DNA of 64,000 bases from Nocardioides sp. cx-173. Lineage in GTDB: Bacteria; Actinomycetota; Actinomycetes; Propionibacteriales; Nocardioidaceae. The position numbers and the translations under genes were made by a program. The notes beneath the pieces were generated by a model. That model did no database searches. It was given only the letters and a program-made list of their open reading frames with translations, and was not told the DNA's origin. Where the stretch lies: NCBI RefSeq assembly GCF_021117365.1, contig NZ_CP088262.1, positions 3,722,501 through 3,786,500 of the forward strand, given 5' to 3'. Shown one piece after another: positions 35,207 to 44,364 of the stretch (the stretch's first letter is position 1; each line of letters begins with the position of its first letter).

Positions 35207-37117
35207 CTAGCCGGCGGCACGCCCCTCGAGCACGAAGGCCAGCACGGAGACGGCCACGTAGTCGATCGCCGGCTCGGTCGCGGCGTACGCCCGGGCGTCG
35301 TCGCGGTAGCGCGCACCCTGGCCGTCGAAGGCCGCCCACCCCGAGCCCGCGGCGCACCGGCGGGCGTAGGCCCGCGGTCTGCCCAGGCCGCGGAACGCCG
35401 ACGCCTCGGCGGGGCCGTTCGAGACCGCGCCCAGCAGCGTGCCGCCCGGGCCGGGGCGGGCGGCCAGGATGTTGGCGATCTGGTGGTGGGGGCAGCGCGG
35501 GAAGGTGCTGCCGGCGCCGATGACCAGCGAGGTGCCCCAGGCGTTCGCCCCGAGCGCCCAGTCGCGCAGGGAGCCGCCGAGCGCGGCGAAGCCTCCGTCC
35601 CCCGTGAGCTCGCGGTAGCGCCGCTCGGTGACGGCGACCCCGAACGCGAAGTCGGCGCCCGGATCCTCGTCGCCGCCGAACGCCAAGGGGTCGGCGTACC
35701 GCGTCCGGGCGATCCGCAGCTGGGCGGCTAGGTCCCCGGTGAGGTCCGCACGCGTGACCGCGAGCCGCAGGTCCGGGTGGGCCTCGAGCGCGCGGGCCAG
35801 GTCGTAGTGCGCCAGCGCGGACTGGTCGTCGCGGGCGAGGGTGTACCAGCCGTGCCGGGGGCTGCGCAGGTAGGCCCGTGCCCAGTGCGCCGCCTGGCGC
35901 AGGTCGGCGCGCTGCCGGGCGAGCGGCACCTTCAGGACCTGACCGGCCAGCGCGATCTCGACGGCCCCGAGCTCGAGGTCGTCGCGCCACTCGTCCTCCT
36001 CGTAGTAGGAGTGGGGCGAGGTCGTCAGCAGCCGACCGACCTGCCGCGTCTTCGCGCGGGCCAGGACGCCTCGCGCCTTCGCGAGGTACGCACGCGCCCG
36101 CTGCGGGCTGTCGGCGGCGAGGACCTGCGCCGCGAGGGCGAACGCGGCCGCCGTGCGGCCGGCGAGGTTGGGGCTGATCCGCTGGTCGCGCGCGCCGGTC
36201 ACGAACGCCGGCCGGTGCTTGAGCAGGTACGCCGGCGAGCCGGGGCGCACTCGCCTCCGGTCGTCGGCCTGCGGCAGCCGCCAGACGTCGTGGTCCCCGA
36301 GCAGGCCGCGGCCGCCCTCGCCGATGCCCACCTGGTAGACGAGGGTGCGCGGCCGCTCCAGCCACGCGCGGTCCAGCCACCGTGCGCCGTACAGCGCCTC
36401 GGCGCGGAGCCCCGGCACCGGCCGGGTGGCGTCACGGGTGGCGACCAGGAGCAGGGCGTCGGCGTAGCTGGTGGTCTCCACGAACTTCAGGTAGTCCCCC
36501 GCGTCGAACCAGCCGCCCTCGACGTTCACCCGGCGACCCGTCGCTCGCAGCTCCCCCGCCAGCCGCCCGCCCCGCAGGCGCGGCGGCTCGTAGGCGCGGG
36601 CGCGCCGGTCCGCCAGGTGGCTGGGACGGCGACCGAGCAAGCCGGGCACCTGCTTGGCCCCGTCACGCTGGGCCTGGAAGAAGCGCACGCCGTTGGCGGC
36701 CAGCGGCTCGTAGAGCTGACGGCCCCCATCGACGGTGAAGGTCGGGGAGGTGCCGGTCGCGGCACCGGCCAGGACGATGCGATAGCGCCCGGGCTCGGCG
36801 ACCGCCGGCGCCGCGACCCGGTAGACATGGGGCCAGCGCTCGCTCCAGCGTCCGGTGTCGGGGCCGACCGCGCCGGAGGAGACCACCACACCCTCCTCGT
36901 CGACGACGGAGTACGTCGCGGTCGGCGCCGCCGCGCGGGTCATCGCGTAGGCGACCACGGGCTCCCCGACGGCGTAGCCGACCTGGTTGACCCGGACCAC
37001 CGCCGCCACCGCCGCGGGCACCCGGCTCGCCGCCGTCGAGGTCTGCGGCGTCACCGCGGGCGCCACGAGCGTCACGATGAGGACCAGCAGGAGGAGGGCG
37101 CCGCGTCGAGTGAGCAC
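35207..37117 (-). CDS. Secreted glycoside hydrolase family 9 (endoglucanase)
   Basis: 636 residues, GTG start, with a signal peptide (residues 1-30, LLLLVLIVTLVAP). A CelD_N immunoglobulin-like domain (RVNQVGYAVGEPV, residues 40-130) precedes the GH9 catalytic domain. The latter shows GGWFDAGDYLKFV (DAGD catalytic Asp) near residue 200 and the C-terminal acid ATEPAIDYVAV near 615. No carbohydrate-binding module is seen. It should cleave beta-1,4-glucans outside the cell. Confidence 0.9.
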   Translation of the reverse strand: MLTRRGALLLLVLIVTLVAPAVTPQTSTAASRVPAAVAAVVRVNQVGYAVGEPVVAYAMTRAAAPTATYSVVDEEGVVVSSGAVGPDTGRWSERWPHVYRVAAPAVAEPGRYRIVLAGAATGTSPTFTVDGGRQLYEPLAANGVRFFQAQRDGAKQVPGLLGRRPSHLADRRARAYEPPRLRGGRLAGELRATGRRVNVEGGWFDAGDYLKFVETTSYADALLLVATRDATRPVPGLRAEALYGARWLDRAWLERPRTLVYQVGIGEGGRGLLGDHDVWRLPQADDRRRVRPGSPAYLLKHRPAFVTGARDQRISPNLAGRTAAAFALAAQVLAADSPQRARAYLAKARGVLARAKTRQVGRLLTTSPHSYYEEDEWRDDLELGAVEIALAGQVLKVPLARQRADLRQAAHWARAYLRSPRHGWYTLARDDQSALAHYDLARALEAHPDLRLAVTRADLTGDLAAQLRIARTRYADPLAFGGDEDPGADFAFGVAVTERRYRELTGDGGFAALGGSLRDWALGANAWGTSLVIGAGSTFPRCPHHQIANILAARPGPGGTLLGAVSNGPAEASAFRGLGRPRAYARRCAAGSGWAAFDGQGARYRDDARAYAATEPAIDYVAVSVLAFVLEGRAAG

Positions 37118-37295
37118 GGGTCATGGAAGCACGGCCGCGAGCGCGCACCTGGCCGAGACCCGCTGGGGGTGCTGGAGGCAGGCGTATCGTCGAAGGCGGT
37201 AGCAGGTCCGTCACCACCGGCGCCGGTGGACCCGAGTCTCGTGGAGCCGGATCAGTCCGGGGACGTCACGACGCCGCTGGGCGGGAGGGAGTCCC

Positions 37296-38459
37296 GTGCC
37301 GACGACGCCGCCCGCAGAGCCGGAGGACCCCGGTCCCCGCGCCCCGGAGCGCCCGATCCGACAACCGGACGAGCCGGAGTCGACAGGGCGAGCGGTGCCG
37401 CGTGATGACCTGAGGCGGAACAGCGTCCTGCCGCGGGCACTGATCGTGCTGCTGGGGCTGGCGGCGGCGTTCATGGTGATCTCCGGCATGCGGGCCTCGG
37501 CCAGCCTCATCGGCCCGGCGTTCCTGGCCCTGGTCCTGACGATCGCGGTGCACCCGCTGCGGGTCCGGCTCGACCGCTACCTGTGGGGCTGGGTGACCAC
37601 GACGCTGTGCGTGCTGCTGGTCGCCGCCGTGGCGATCGGGCTGGCGGTGGCGATCGTGGTGGCCGGGGCCAAGTTCGCGACCCTGCTCCCGCAGTACAAG
37701 GACGACTTCAACGACGCAGCCTCGGACGCGATCCACCTCCTGGAGCGCGCGGGGGTCTCGACCGAGCAGATCGAGCACGTGCTGGACGGGCTCGACCTGG
37801 GCCGGCTCGTGGGCGTCGCCACCGACGCCCTGTCGGACATCTACGGACTGGTCTCCGGCCTGGCCTTCATGCTGGCGCTCGTGCTGTTCATGACCGTCGA
37901 CAGCAGGGCGCTGTCTGGTCAGCTCGCCACCGTGGCACAGGGGCGGCCGGACCTGGTCGCCGCACTGCGCAGCTTCGCCCACGACACCCGGCGCTACCTC
38001 CTGGTCTCCACGGTCTTCGGCCTCATCGCCGCCGTCCTCGACACCATCGCCCTGGAGCTGCTGGACGTCCCGGCGCCGTTGCTGTGGGGGCTGCTGGCCT
38101 TCCTGACCAGCTACATCCCCCACATCGGGTTCCTCATCGGGCTGGTGCCGCCCGCCGTCCTGGCCCTGCTCGAGGGCGGACCGGGGCTCCTGCTGGCGGT
38201 GGTGGCGATCTACCTCGCGGTCAACTTCGTCATCGGCTCGGTGATCCACCCCCGGGTCGTCGGCAACTCGGTCGGGCTGACCTCCACCCTGACCTTCCTG
38301 TCCCTGATCTTCTGGGCGGGCGTGATCGGTCCCATCGGCGCCATCCTGGCCGTCCCGCTCTCGATCCTGGTCCGCTCGCTCCTCGTCGACGCCGACCCCG
38401 CCAGCCGCTGGCTGTCCCCGCTGGTGGCCAACCGCGATCCCGACCAGGCCACCCCCTGA
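37296..38459 (+). CDS. AI-2E family (PerM/YdiK-like) transporter
   Basis: 387 residues, GTG start with GGGAGGGA upstream. It has a disordered Pro/Glu-rich N-terminus (residues 1-40) and about seven to eight helices. The family core FLTSYIPHIGFLIGLVPPAVLALLEGG split and the GSVIHPRVVGNSVGL motif (residues 310-330) are clear. The transported substrate of this family is uncertain. Confidence 0.9.
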   Translation: MPTTPPAEPEDPGPRAPERPIRQPDEPESTGRAVPRDDLRRNSVLPRALIVLLGLAAAFMVISGMRASASLIGPAFLALVLTIAVHPLRVRLDRYLWGWVTTTLCVLLVAAVAIGLAVAIVVAGAKFATLLPQYKDDFNDAASDAIHLLERAGVSTEQIEHVLDGLDLGRLVGVATDALSDIYGLVSGLAFMLALVLFMTVDSRALSGQLATVAQGRPDLVAALRSFAHDTRRYLLVSTVFGLIAAVLDTIALELLDVPAPLLWGLLAFLTSYIPHIGFLIGLVPPAVLALLEGGPGLLLAVVAIYLAVNFVIGSVIHPRVVGNSVGLTSTLTFLSLIFWAGVIGPIGAILAVPLSILVRSLLVDADPASRWLSPLVANRDPDQATP

Positions 38460-38503
38460 GCTATCCCGGCGGTCCGGCTGGTGGCCTGGGTCACACTGGA
38501 GGG

Positions 38504-38863
38504 GTGCGCGAGAGAACCCGGCGTCCACGATGGGTGTACGGCGAGGGCGACGACCCGGACTACAGCGCCAGCCTGGCCAACGAGCGGACCTTCCTGGCCT
38601 GGGTCCGCACCGCCCTGGCGCTGCTGGCGGGCGGGGTCGCCCTCGACGTGGTCCAGCTGTCGATCCCGTCGGGCGTGCAACGCGCCATCGCGCTGGCTCT
38701 GGTCGTCCTCGCTCTGGTCGCCGCCGCGGTGACGTGGCTGCGCTGGGCGGTGGCGGAGCGGTCGATGCGCCGCGGCGAGTCCCTGCCGCCGCTGGGCTTC
38801 GGTCTCCTGCTCGTCCTCGTGGTCGTCGCGGTGTGCGCCGTCCTCATCCTCTCGTGGGCGTGA
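38504..38863 (+). CDS. DUF202 (YidH-like) membrane protein
   Basis: 119 residues from GTG. The DUF202 signature YSASLANERTFLAWVRTALALLAGG (split) is followed by three helices. It is 10 bp upstream of a second DUF202 gene, so the two form a pair. Function unknown. Confidence 0.85.
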   Translation: MRERTRRPRWVYGEGDDPDYSASLANERTFLAWVRTALALLAGGVALDVVQLSIPSGVQRAIALALVVLALVAAAVTWLRWAVAERSMRRGESLPPLGFGLLLVLVVVAVCAVLILSWA

Positions 38864-38873
38864 GGACCTTGCC

Positions 38874-39215
38874 ATGACGGGGTCGCACGCGCCCGGTGAG
38901 GGGAGGCCCCGTCCCGGCGCGGGCAAGGAGGACGACATCAAGACCACGCTGGCGTGGGAGCGCACGGCGATGGCGCTGCTGGTCGTCGCCGTCGCGACCG
39001 CGCGCCACACCTGGTCGCTCCTGGGACCGGCCGCGCTGCTCCCGGTCGCCGGGCTGATGGCGCTCACCGCCTGGGTGCTGGCCGAGGGGTGGCGGCGCTA
39101 CGACGACGACCGTGACTACCGCCACTACCGCGCGATCGGCGGGCCGACCCTGATGCTCGCCGCGACGACCGTCCTGATGGCGACCATCGAGCTGATCCAC
39201 CTCCTGGCCCCCTGA
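38874..39215 (+). CDS. DUF202 membrane protein, second copy
   Basis: 113 residues with a charged N-terminus, DUF202 motif TTLAWERTAMALLVVAVA and three helices. Paired with the previous gene, as often seen for this family. Function unknown. Confidence 0.82.
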   Translation: MTGSHAPGEGRPRPGAGKEDDIKTTLAWERTAMALLVVAVATARHTWSLLGPAALLPVAGLMALTAWVLAEGWRRYDDDRDYRHYRAIGGPTLMLAATTVLMATIELIHLLAP

Positions 39216-39296
39216 TCTCTTCGGGCCAGCTGGTACGACGATCGCTCACCGAGCTCCTGCGAGCTCACCGCAGTCGTCATGGCCATCACCACCGCC

Positions 39297-39971
39297 TCAG
39301 GCGCGCGCCAGTCCCTGGCCCTCGAGGCGGTGGATGTCCGACAGCCGGCGGCGCAGCACCATGTGCACAACGACCAGTGCGGAGGTCAGCGCCGCATAGA
39401 CGCACCACAGCGACGCGAAAGCCTGGACGTAGACGATGGCGACGACCGTGAGCCCGACGAGGTTGAGCAGTCCGAAGACGACGATCGAGGGGTAGCCCGA
39501 CAGCACCGACGGGCCGATCACCGCCACGATGTACAGCACGGCCCACATCGGCCCGTACGTCAGGTCGACGTCGTAGATCAGTGCGTGCGGCTCCTCCCTG
39601 ACGAGGAACGGGCCGTCGAGAACTGCCCAGAGCAGGTACGCCCCGACCACCGCGCCGAGCACCACGAACGGCGCCACCCGCCGGCGCCGTCCCTGAGGCT
39701 CGAGCAGCAGCACGGCGAGCGGCACCAGGATCGGGAGGACCGGGAAGGCGAAGAGGACGTAGATCACCGCGGCGGCGTGCTGGACACCGGCCGAGACGTA
39801 GTCCGACGCGCCGCGCCAGACGAGGGCCTCGGTCAGCTGGTGGAGCGCGAAGAGCAGCGGCAGCGACGCGAACGGCAGCTCCCGCGCCGTGCGCACCTCG
39901 CGCAGGCAGATCGCAGCGACGGGGAGCAGGGCCGCCCCGGCAGTCAGATCGGCGCTCATGGAGAAGCACAC
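39297..39971 (-). CDS. DUF6629-type integral membrane protein
   Basis: 224 residues starting MCFSMSADLTAG, the opening typical of the DUF6629-type proteins (MCFSxxAD). About seven hydrophobic helices are predicted. Conserved residues include HQLTEALVW near residue 44. Function unknown. It is at the edge of the decayed region that follows. Confidence 0.8.
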   Translation of the reverse strand: MCFSMSADLTAGAALLPVAAICLREVRTARELPFASLPLLFALHQLTEALVWRGASDYVSAGVQHAAAVIYVLFAFPVLPILVPLAVLLLEPQGRRRRVAPFVVLGAVVGAYLLWAVLDGPFLVREEPHALIYDVDLTYGPMWAVLYIVAVIGPSVLSGYPSIVVFGLLNLVGLTVVAIVYVQAFASLWCVYAALTSALVVVHMVLRRRLSDIHRLEGQGLARA

Positions 39972-40064
39972 GCTCCACCGGTACCCCGGCCCGAGGGACG
40001 AAACGTCTGAGCGGGCCGGAAACTTGCGCCTGGTTCGACCTGCTCGTCTGCCCGGCTCGGCGCG

Positions 40065-40356
40065 TCAGGCCGGTTCGACGCGCGCCTTCCCCTGCCGCGA
40101 CCCCATGTTGTCCCGGTACCTGGCCGGCGGCATCGGCGAGGCCCCGGCGAGCGCGGCCGTCGCCGCGGGTGACCAGCTCGCGGTAGGGCTCGAGCAGGAG
40201 CACCAGGGCGGTGTTGTGGTGGCGGTAGTCGAGCACTGCGCGGACCAGGTCCCAGCCGGAGCGCTCGATGGGCGTGGTCACCTTGGTCTCGGTGAGCCAC
40301 TTGCCGGCCTTGAAGAGCGCGTGCCTGCCTGGTCGGCGCGGTGTGCGAGCAGCCTC
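40065..40356 (-). pseudogene. Remnant of an unidentified gene, frameshifted
   Basis: A minus-strand frame without a start codon reads KAGKWLTETKVTTPIERSGW and then DLVRAVLDYRHHNTALVLLL, codon-like and protein-like. Sense seems to continue in another frame near 40165 to an ending RYRDNMGSRQGKARVEPA and stop at 40065. An in-frame TGA lies just upstream of 40357. No family is recognised. It looks like the 3' part of a decayed gene. Confidence 0.4.
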
Positions 40357-40438
40357 TCACTGGGTTCGTTCCATTCCCGAAGGTCGCGTTGTCGCTGCCT
40401 GACGTGCCGTCCGGGGAGCGCGCCGTCAGTGGCTGTGG

Positions 40439-40873
40439 TCAGACTCGGTCGCGCGCGTTCAGCCTGAGCGAGCCATTCACGTAGCCGTCGCCGTCGCAGG
40501 ACATTCCGTTCGGGTATGAGCGCATCAGTTCGATCTCGTGCCGGGCAGCGGCGACCAGCTGGCCATCCGAGCTGGCCACCTTCACCGTCACCGTCACCTG
40601 CCCGGGCTCGAAGTGCCGCCCGAGGTCATCGAACGAGACGTTGGCAGCTCGGCCAACGGGTCCCTCGGGTACGGGTCCGAGACGCTGAACGGCGGAGGCG
40701 CAGCCGTCTGTGTCGCATACGTCGATGGCCACACTCCCGGATTCCACGAACAGAGCGCGTGGGATCTCGACGCCGACACCGTTGAAGTCACCCACGTCTG
40801 AGCACGCCCGGCCAGCGGCGCATCCCTGAACTCCGACTGCGACCACCAGAAACAGCGCGGCCAAGGCCTTCAT
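40439..40873 (-). CDS. Small lipoprotein of unknown function
   Basis: 144 residues from the ATG at 40873, which has GAGAGGGG upstream. The signal peptide MKALAALFLVVAVGVQGC ends in a lipobox, so the mature protein should be membrane-anchored outside the cytoplasm. Six further Cys residues occur, including CDTDGC, suggesting disulfides. The mature part looks beta-rich. No family recognised. GC content is a little lower than the surroundings. Confidence 0.65.
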   Translation of the reverse strand: MKALAALFLVVAVGVQGCAAGRACSDVGDFNGVGVEIPRALFVESGSVAIDVCDTDGCASAVQRLGPVPEGPVGRAANVSFDDLGRHFEPGQVTVTVKVASSDGQLVAAARHEIELMRSYPNGMSCDGDGYVNGSLRLNARDRV

Positions 40874-40950
40874 CGCGACCCCTCTCGACATTCTGACGCC
40901 GCGTCGACGCAATCCGTTCCTCGGCGCGGTTCACCAGGACTAGCTCGGTA

Positions 40951-41325
40951 AGGCGGCGCAAGGCCGTCGGCGAGGTCAAGCAGGCCGCCATCGACATCGC
41001 CTCGCTGCGCACCATCGACAAGCTCACCGACGTCACCCGCATCCTGCGCAAGTTCCTTTCGGTCAGAGCGATGCGGAGCTGGCCCACGCACAAGCTGCCC
41101 CCGAAGGGCAAACCGCACCCCTACGGCTATGACAAGCACGGCAACCGCCTCCCGTACGCGAACACACGCCCCAAATACGGCAAGGGACAGATCAAAGTAG
41201 TGTGGGAACGGGCCAAGAACGGCAACGGCGAGGTGTGGGTCCGCGGCAAAGACGGCAACCTGATCAAGATCGACTGGCAGCCAGGACAATCCCGAAAGCA
41301 AGTGTGGGACATGGGCCACGCACCA
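40951..41325 (+). pseudogene. Truncated polymorphic-toxin C-terminus (GH-E nuclease-like)
   Basis: The frame reads EVKQAAIDIASLRTIDKLTD, then PTHKLPPKGKPHPYGYDKHG, and ends in GQSRKQVWDMGHAP. That last motif is the start of the GH-E type endonuclease domain found at the end of Rhs/WapA-like and other contact-dependent toxins. The rest of the domain (conserved Tyr/Asn/His part) is missing; the frame runs on with unrelated sequence to a stop at 41544. No toxin body or immunity gene is seen. It appears to be a fragment left by decay or deletion. Confidence 0.6.
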
Positions 41326-41574
41326 GCCGAGACGTCAGGTAGCGGGCACGCCCAGCGAGACGACGATCTCAGCCGATGCGCGGTTGCGCGCCACGCCACG
41401 ACCCGGACCATCCCCATACCGGCAGACCCCGGACCTGGGCGCGGAAGGCCCCAGGGAACCGCAGCACGCTCTCCTGGCCGACCGGCGCTGAACGCGCCTC
41501 GTTATGCTCCGTCCGGAATGAGTTCTCCCTTGGGTTCTTCCTAGGATTTCTTCCCGAGGTTCTTTCCATACCCC

Positions 41575-41647
41575 GGGCCCCTAGCTCAATTGGCAGAGCA
41601 GGAGACTTTTAATCTCTTGGTTGTGGGTTCGAGTCCCACGGGGCCTA
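41575..41647 (+). tRNA. tRNA-Lys (anticodon TTT)
   Basis: A complete cloverleaf: acceptor GGGCCCC pairs with GGGGCCT (one G-T), D arm GCTC/GAGC, anticodon stem GGAGA/TCTCT (one mismatch-tolerant end pair) with loop CTTTTAA, T arm GTGGG/CCCAC with TTCGAGT. The anticodon is at 41608-41610. CCA is not encoded. Confidence 0.95.
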
Positions 41648-41754
41648 CCGACCCTCCCCCTTCCCTCTGCACATCTCGCTCCCGGCGCGCTACCCTTTAG
41701 TCGACTGAGTCACTGGACCAAATCGGGTATCAATGTCGGGTGAAGGAGGGGATC

Positions 41755-41940
41755 ATGTGCCTCGACCGAGCGCCACGGCGGGCCGAGCCCACCGGCACCG
41801 CCGATGATGTGGACTGGCCCGCGTTGCTGGGGCTCGCCTGCTTCGCCACGCTGACCCTGATGGCGCTCACCGAGCACTTCCGCGAGCTGCCCGCGGCCGT
41901 CGCGGCGTACGGCGCGGCGTGGCGAGTCGCTCGCTGGTGA
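41755..41940 (+). CDS. Small one-helix membrane protein
   Basis: 61 residues from an ATG with AAGGAGGGG four bases upstream, a strong start. A polar N-terminus is followed by one hydrophobic helix (WPALLGLACFATLTLMAL) and a C-terminal basic end. No family recognised. Confidence 0.6.
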   Translation: MCLDRAPRRAEPTGTADDVDWPALLGLACFATLTLMALTEHFRELPAAVAAYGAAWRVARW

Positions 41941-41983
41941 GGCGGCGTACGCCTCTGACGGGCGTGCTCCGGGGCGTTTCTAG

Positions 41984-42042
41984 CGCTTGTCAGGGGTTGC
42001 AACCCCTGACAAGCGACGGGATACCCGGCCAGCCGGGTATCC
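41984..42042. repeat. Double-hairpin element (32-bp perfect palindrome plus 11-bp-arm hairpin)
   Basis: A perfect 32-bp palindrome (half-site CGCTTGTCAGGGGTTG, 41984-42015) is followed three bases later by GGATACCCGGC-CA-GCCGGGTATCC (42019-42042). It lies between convergent genes, so bidirectional termination is possible. No T-tract. Confidence 0.85.
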
Positions 42043-42062
42043 ATCCACCTCTCCCCCGGCCC

Positions 42063-43208
42063 TCAGGCGGCCGAGGAGCGCCGGTGCGCGACCTCCTGCC
42101 GCACGAGCGGGAGCAGGTGGCGGCCGTAATCGATGGCGTCGTCGAGCGGGTCGTAGCCGCGGATGAGGATGGTGTCGACGCCGATCTCGACGTAGTCCAG
42201 GATCGCGGCGGCGACGGTCTCGGGGCTGCCGACGAGCGCGGTGGTGTTGCCGCCGGCGCCGGCCGCGGTGACGGTGGGAGTCCACAGCGCGCGGTCGTGC
42301 AGGTCGCGCTTCGCCGCCGCGGCGAGCAGCCGCCGCGAGCCCTCGTTCTGCGGGCTACCGCCGGCGCTCCGCTTCGCCGTGTCGAGGAGACCGCTGCCCG
42401 CCCCGACCTGGATCCGGTGCAGGACCTCGTGCGCGCGCTCCCAGGCCAGCTCGTCGGTCGCGGCGAGGATCGGGCGGAAGGACACGCTGATGCGCGGCGC
42501 CTCGCGCCCGGCCTCGGCCGCGGCGGCCCGCACCGACGCGACCTGCTCGGCGGTCTCGGCGAGCGGCTCGCCCCAGAGCATGAAGGTGTCGGCGTGGCGG
42601 GCGCCGACGCGGTACGCCGCCGCGGAGGAGCCGCCGAAGAACAGCGGCAGGTGCCGCTCGCCGTAGGGCAGCACGCCGGCGGCGTACCCCTCGTGCCGGT
42701 AGTGGGCGCCCTCGAAGTCGAAGGGGTCGGTCGAGGTCCAGGCTCGGCGCAGGATCTGCAGGTACTCGTCGGTGCGGTCGTAGCGCTCGTCGTGGCCGAG
42801 GTAGTCGCCGTCGCGGCGCTGCTCGACGTCGCTGCCGCCGGTGATGACGTGGACGGCGACCCGGCCCTGCGAGAAGTGGTCCATGGTCGCGAACGTCCGC
42901 GCGGCGAGGGTGGGCGCGACGAAGCCGGGGCGGTGCGCGACCAGGAGGCCGAGGCGCTCGGTGTGCGCAGCGACGTGGGCGGCAACCTGGGTGCCCTCGG
43001 GCCAGCTCGACCCGTAGCCGATGAGGATGCGGTCGAAGCCGCCGTCCTCGTGGGCGCGGGCGAAGCGCCGGGTGTAGTCCGCGTCGATCGCCGGTCCCGA
43101 GCCCGGGCGGCTCTCGGACTGGTCGCGGGTGCCGATCATGCCGAGCAGCTCGACCGGCCGCTCGTACGGCGCGGGGGCGGTGCGGGTCTCGGGTGCGGTC
43201 GTGGTCAT
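42063..43208 (-). CDS. LLM-class flavin monooxygenase, SsuD-like (copy 1)
   Basis: A 381-residue luciferase-like FMNH2-dependent monooxygenase. The SsuD-type core LLVAHRPGFVAPTLAAR (about residue 85) and GRVAVHVITGGSDVEQRRDG split are present, with RYDRTDEYLQILRRAW. Related enzymes release sulfite from alkanesulfonates or attack thioethers and sulfones. It is the last gene of the ABC-transporter operon, 70 bp after a paralogue. Confidence 0.88.
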   Translation of the reverse strand: MTTTAPETRTAPAPYERPVELLGMIGTRDQSESRPGSGPAIDADYTRRFARAHEDGGFDRILIGYGSSWPEGTQVAAHVAAHTERLGLLVAHRPGFVAPTLAARTFATMDHFSQGRVAVHVITGGSDVEQRRDGDYLGHDERYDRTDEYLQILRRAWTSTDPFDFEGAHYRHEGYAAGVLPYGERHLPLFFGGSSAAAYRVGARHADTFMLWGEPLAETAEQVASVRAAAAEAGREAPRISVSFRPILAATDELAWERAHEVLHRIQVGAGSGLLDTAKRSAGGSPQNEGSRRLLAAAAKRDLHDRALWTPTVTAAGAGGNTTALVGSPETVAAAILDYVEIGVDTILIRGYDPLDDAIDYGRHLLPLVRQEVAHRRSSAA

Positions 43209-43278
43209 GGGAGTCCGATCTGTCGGGGAGGGAGTCGGCACGCCCCTGGGTGCACAGGGGCGTGCCGACGAGGAGGGG

Positions 43279-44364
43279 TCAGGCGGAGGCCGCGACCGGC
43301 GTACGCCGGGCGGCGCCCTCGCGGACCAGGTCGATCACCGTGCGGTAGGCGATGGCGTCGGCCAGCGGCTCGAAGCCGCGGATCAGCAACGTGCTGACGC
43401 CGAGGTCGACGTAGTCCAGCAGCGCGTCCGCGACCTGCTCGTGGGTGCCGACGAGGGCCGTGGAGTTGCCGGCCGCGCCGGTGACCTTGGCGACCGAGGT
43501 CCACAGCCGCTTGTCGTGCACGTCGCCCTTGGCGGCGGCGTCCAGGAGCCGCTTGGAGCCCTCCTGCTGCTGGTGGTCGAGGTTCTTGAAGCCCGGCTGG
43601 GGGCCGCCGGCGCGCTCCTTGGCCCGCTCGAGGATCTCCTCGGCCTTGGCCCACGCCTGCTCCTCGGTGTCGGCCACGATCGGGCGCAGGCTGACGCTGA
43701 ACCGCGTCTGCCGTCCGTACGGCGCCGCCGCGGCGCGGACCTCGCGGATCCGCTCGGCGATGCCCGCCAGCGGCTCGCCCCAGAACGCGTAGACGTCCGC
43801 GTGCTTGCCCCCCACCCGTACGGCGTCGCCCGAGGCGCCGCCGAAGTAGACCGGGATCGGCCGCGCCGGCCGGACCGAGGACCAGCCCTGCGCCACCCGG
43901 TAGAAGTCGCCCTCGTGGTCGAACGGCTTCTCGGACTCCCACGCCTTGCGCACGACGGTCAGGAAGTCGTCGGTGCGCGCGTAGCGGGTGGGCTTGTCGG
44001 AGAAGTCGCCGTCGCGGGCCTGGTCGGCGTCGTCGCCACCGGTGATGACGTGCATCGCGATGCGGCCGGGGTGGAAAGCGTCGAGCGTGGCGTAGGACCG
44101 CGCCGCCAGCGTCGGCGCGAGGAAGCCCGGCCGGTGCGCGAGCAGCACCGCGAGGCGCTCGGTCGCGGTGAGCACCTGGTCGGCGATCACGAACCCGTCG
44201 GGGCTCGCGGAGGAGTGCGCGATGAGCACCTGTTCGAAGCCCGACTCCTCGTGGGCGGTGGCGACGGCGCGCAGGTAGGCCGGGTCGACGACGGGGCCGT
44301 CGGCGGTGCCGCCGGACTCGCTGTACTCCTTGGTCGAGGCGAAGCCGATGAACTCGATTGTCAT
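43279..44364 (-). CDS. LLM-class flavin monooxygenase, SsuD-like (copy 2)
   Basis: 361 residues, clearly related to the neighbour gene (LLAHRPGFLAPTLAARSYAT and MHVITGGDDADQARDGDF). The ATG overlaps the stop of the ABC ATPase gene (ATGA), so transport and oxidation are coupled in translation. No flavin reductase is encoded here; reduced FMN must come from elsewhere. Confidence 0.88.
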   Translation of the reverse strand: MTIEFIGFASTKEYSESGGTADGPVVDPAYLRAVATAHEESGFEQVLIAHSSASPDGFVIADQVLTATERLAVLLAHRPGFLAPTLAARSYATLDAFHPGRIAMHVITGGDDADQARDGDFSDKPTRYARTDDFLTVVRKAWESEKPFDHEGDFYRVAQGWSSVRPARPIPVYFGGASGDAVRVGGKHADVYAFWGEPLAGIAERIREVRAAAAPYGRQTRFSVSLRPIVADTEEQAWAKAEEILERAKERAGGPQPGFKNLDHQQQEGSKRLLDAAAKGDVHDKRLWTSVAKVTGAAGNSTALVGTHEQVADALLDYVDLGVSTLLIRGFEPLADAIAYRTVIDLVREGAARRTPVAASA

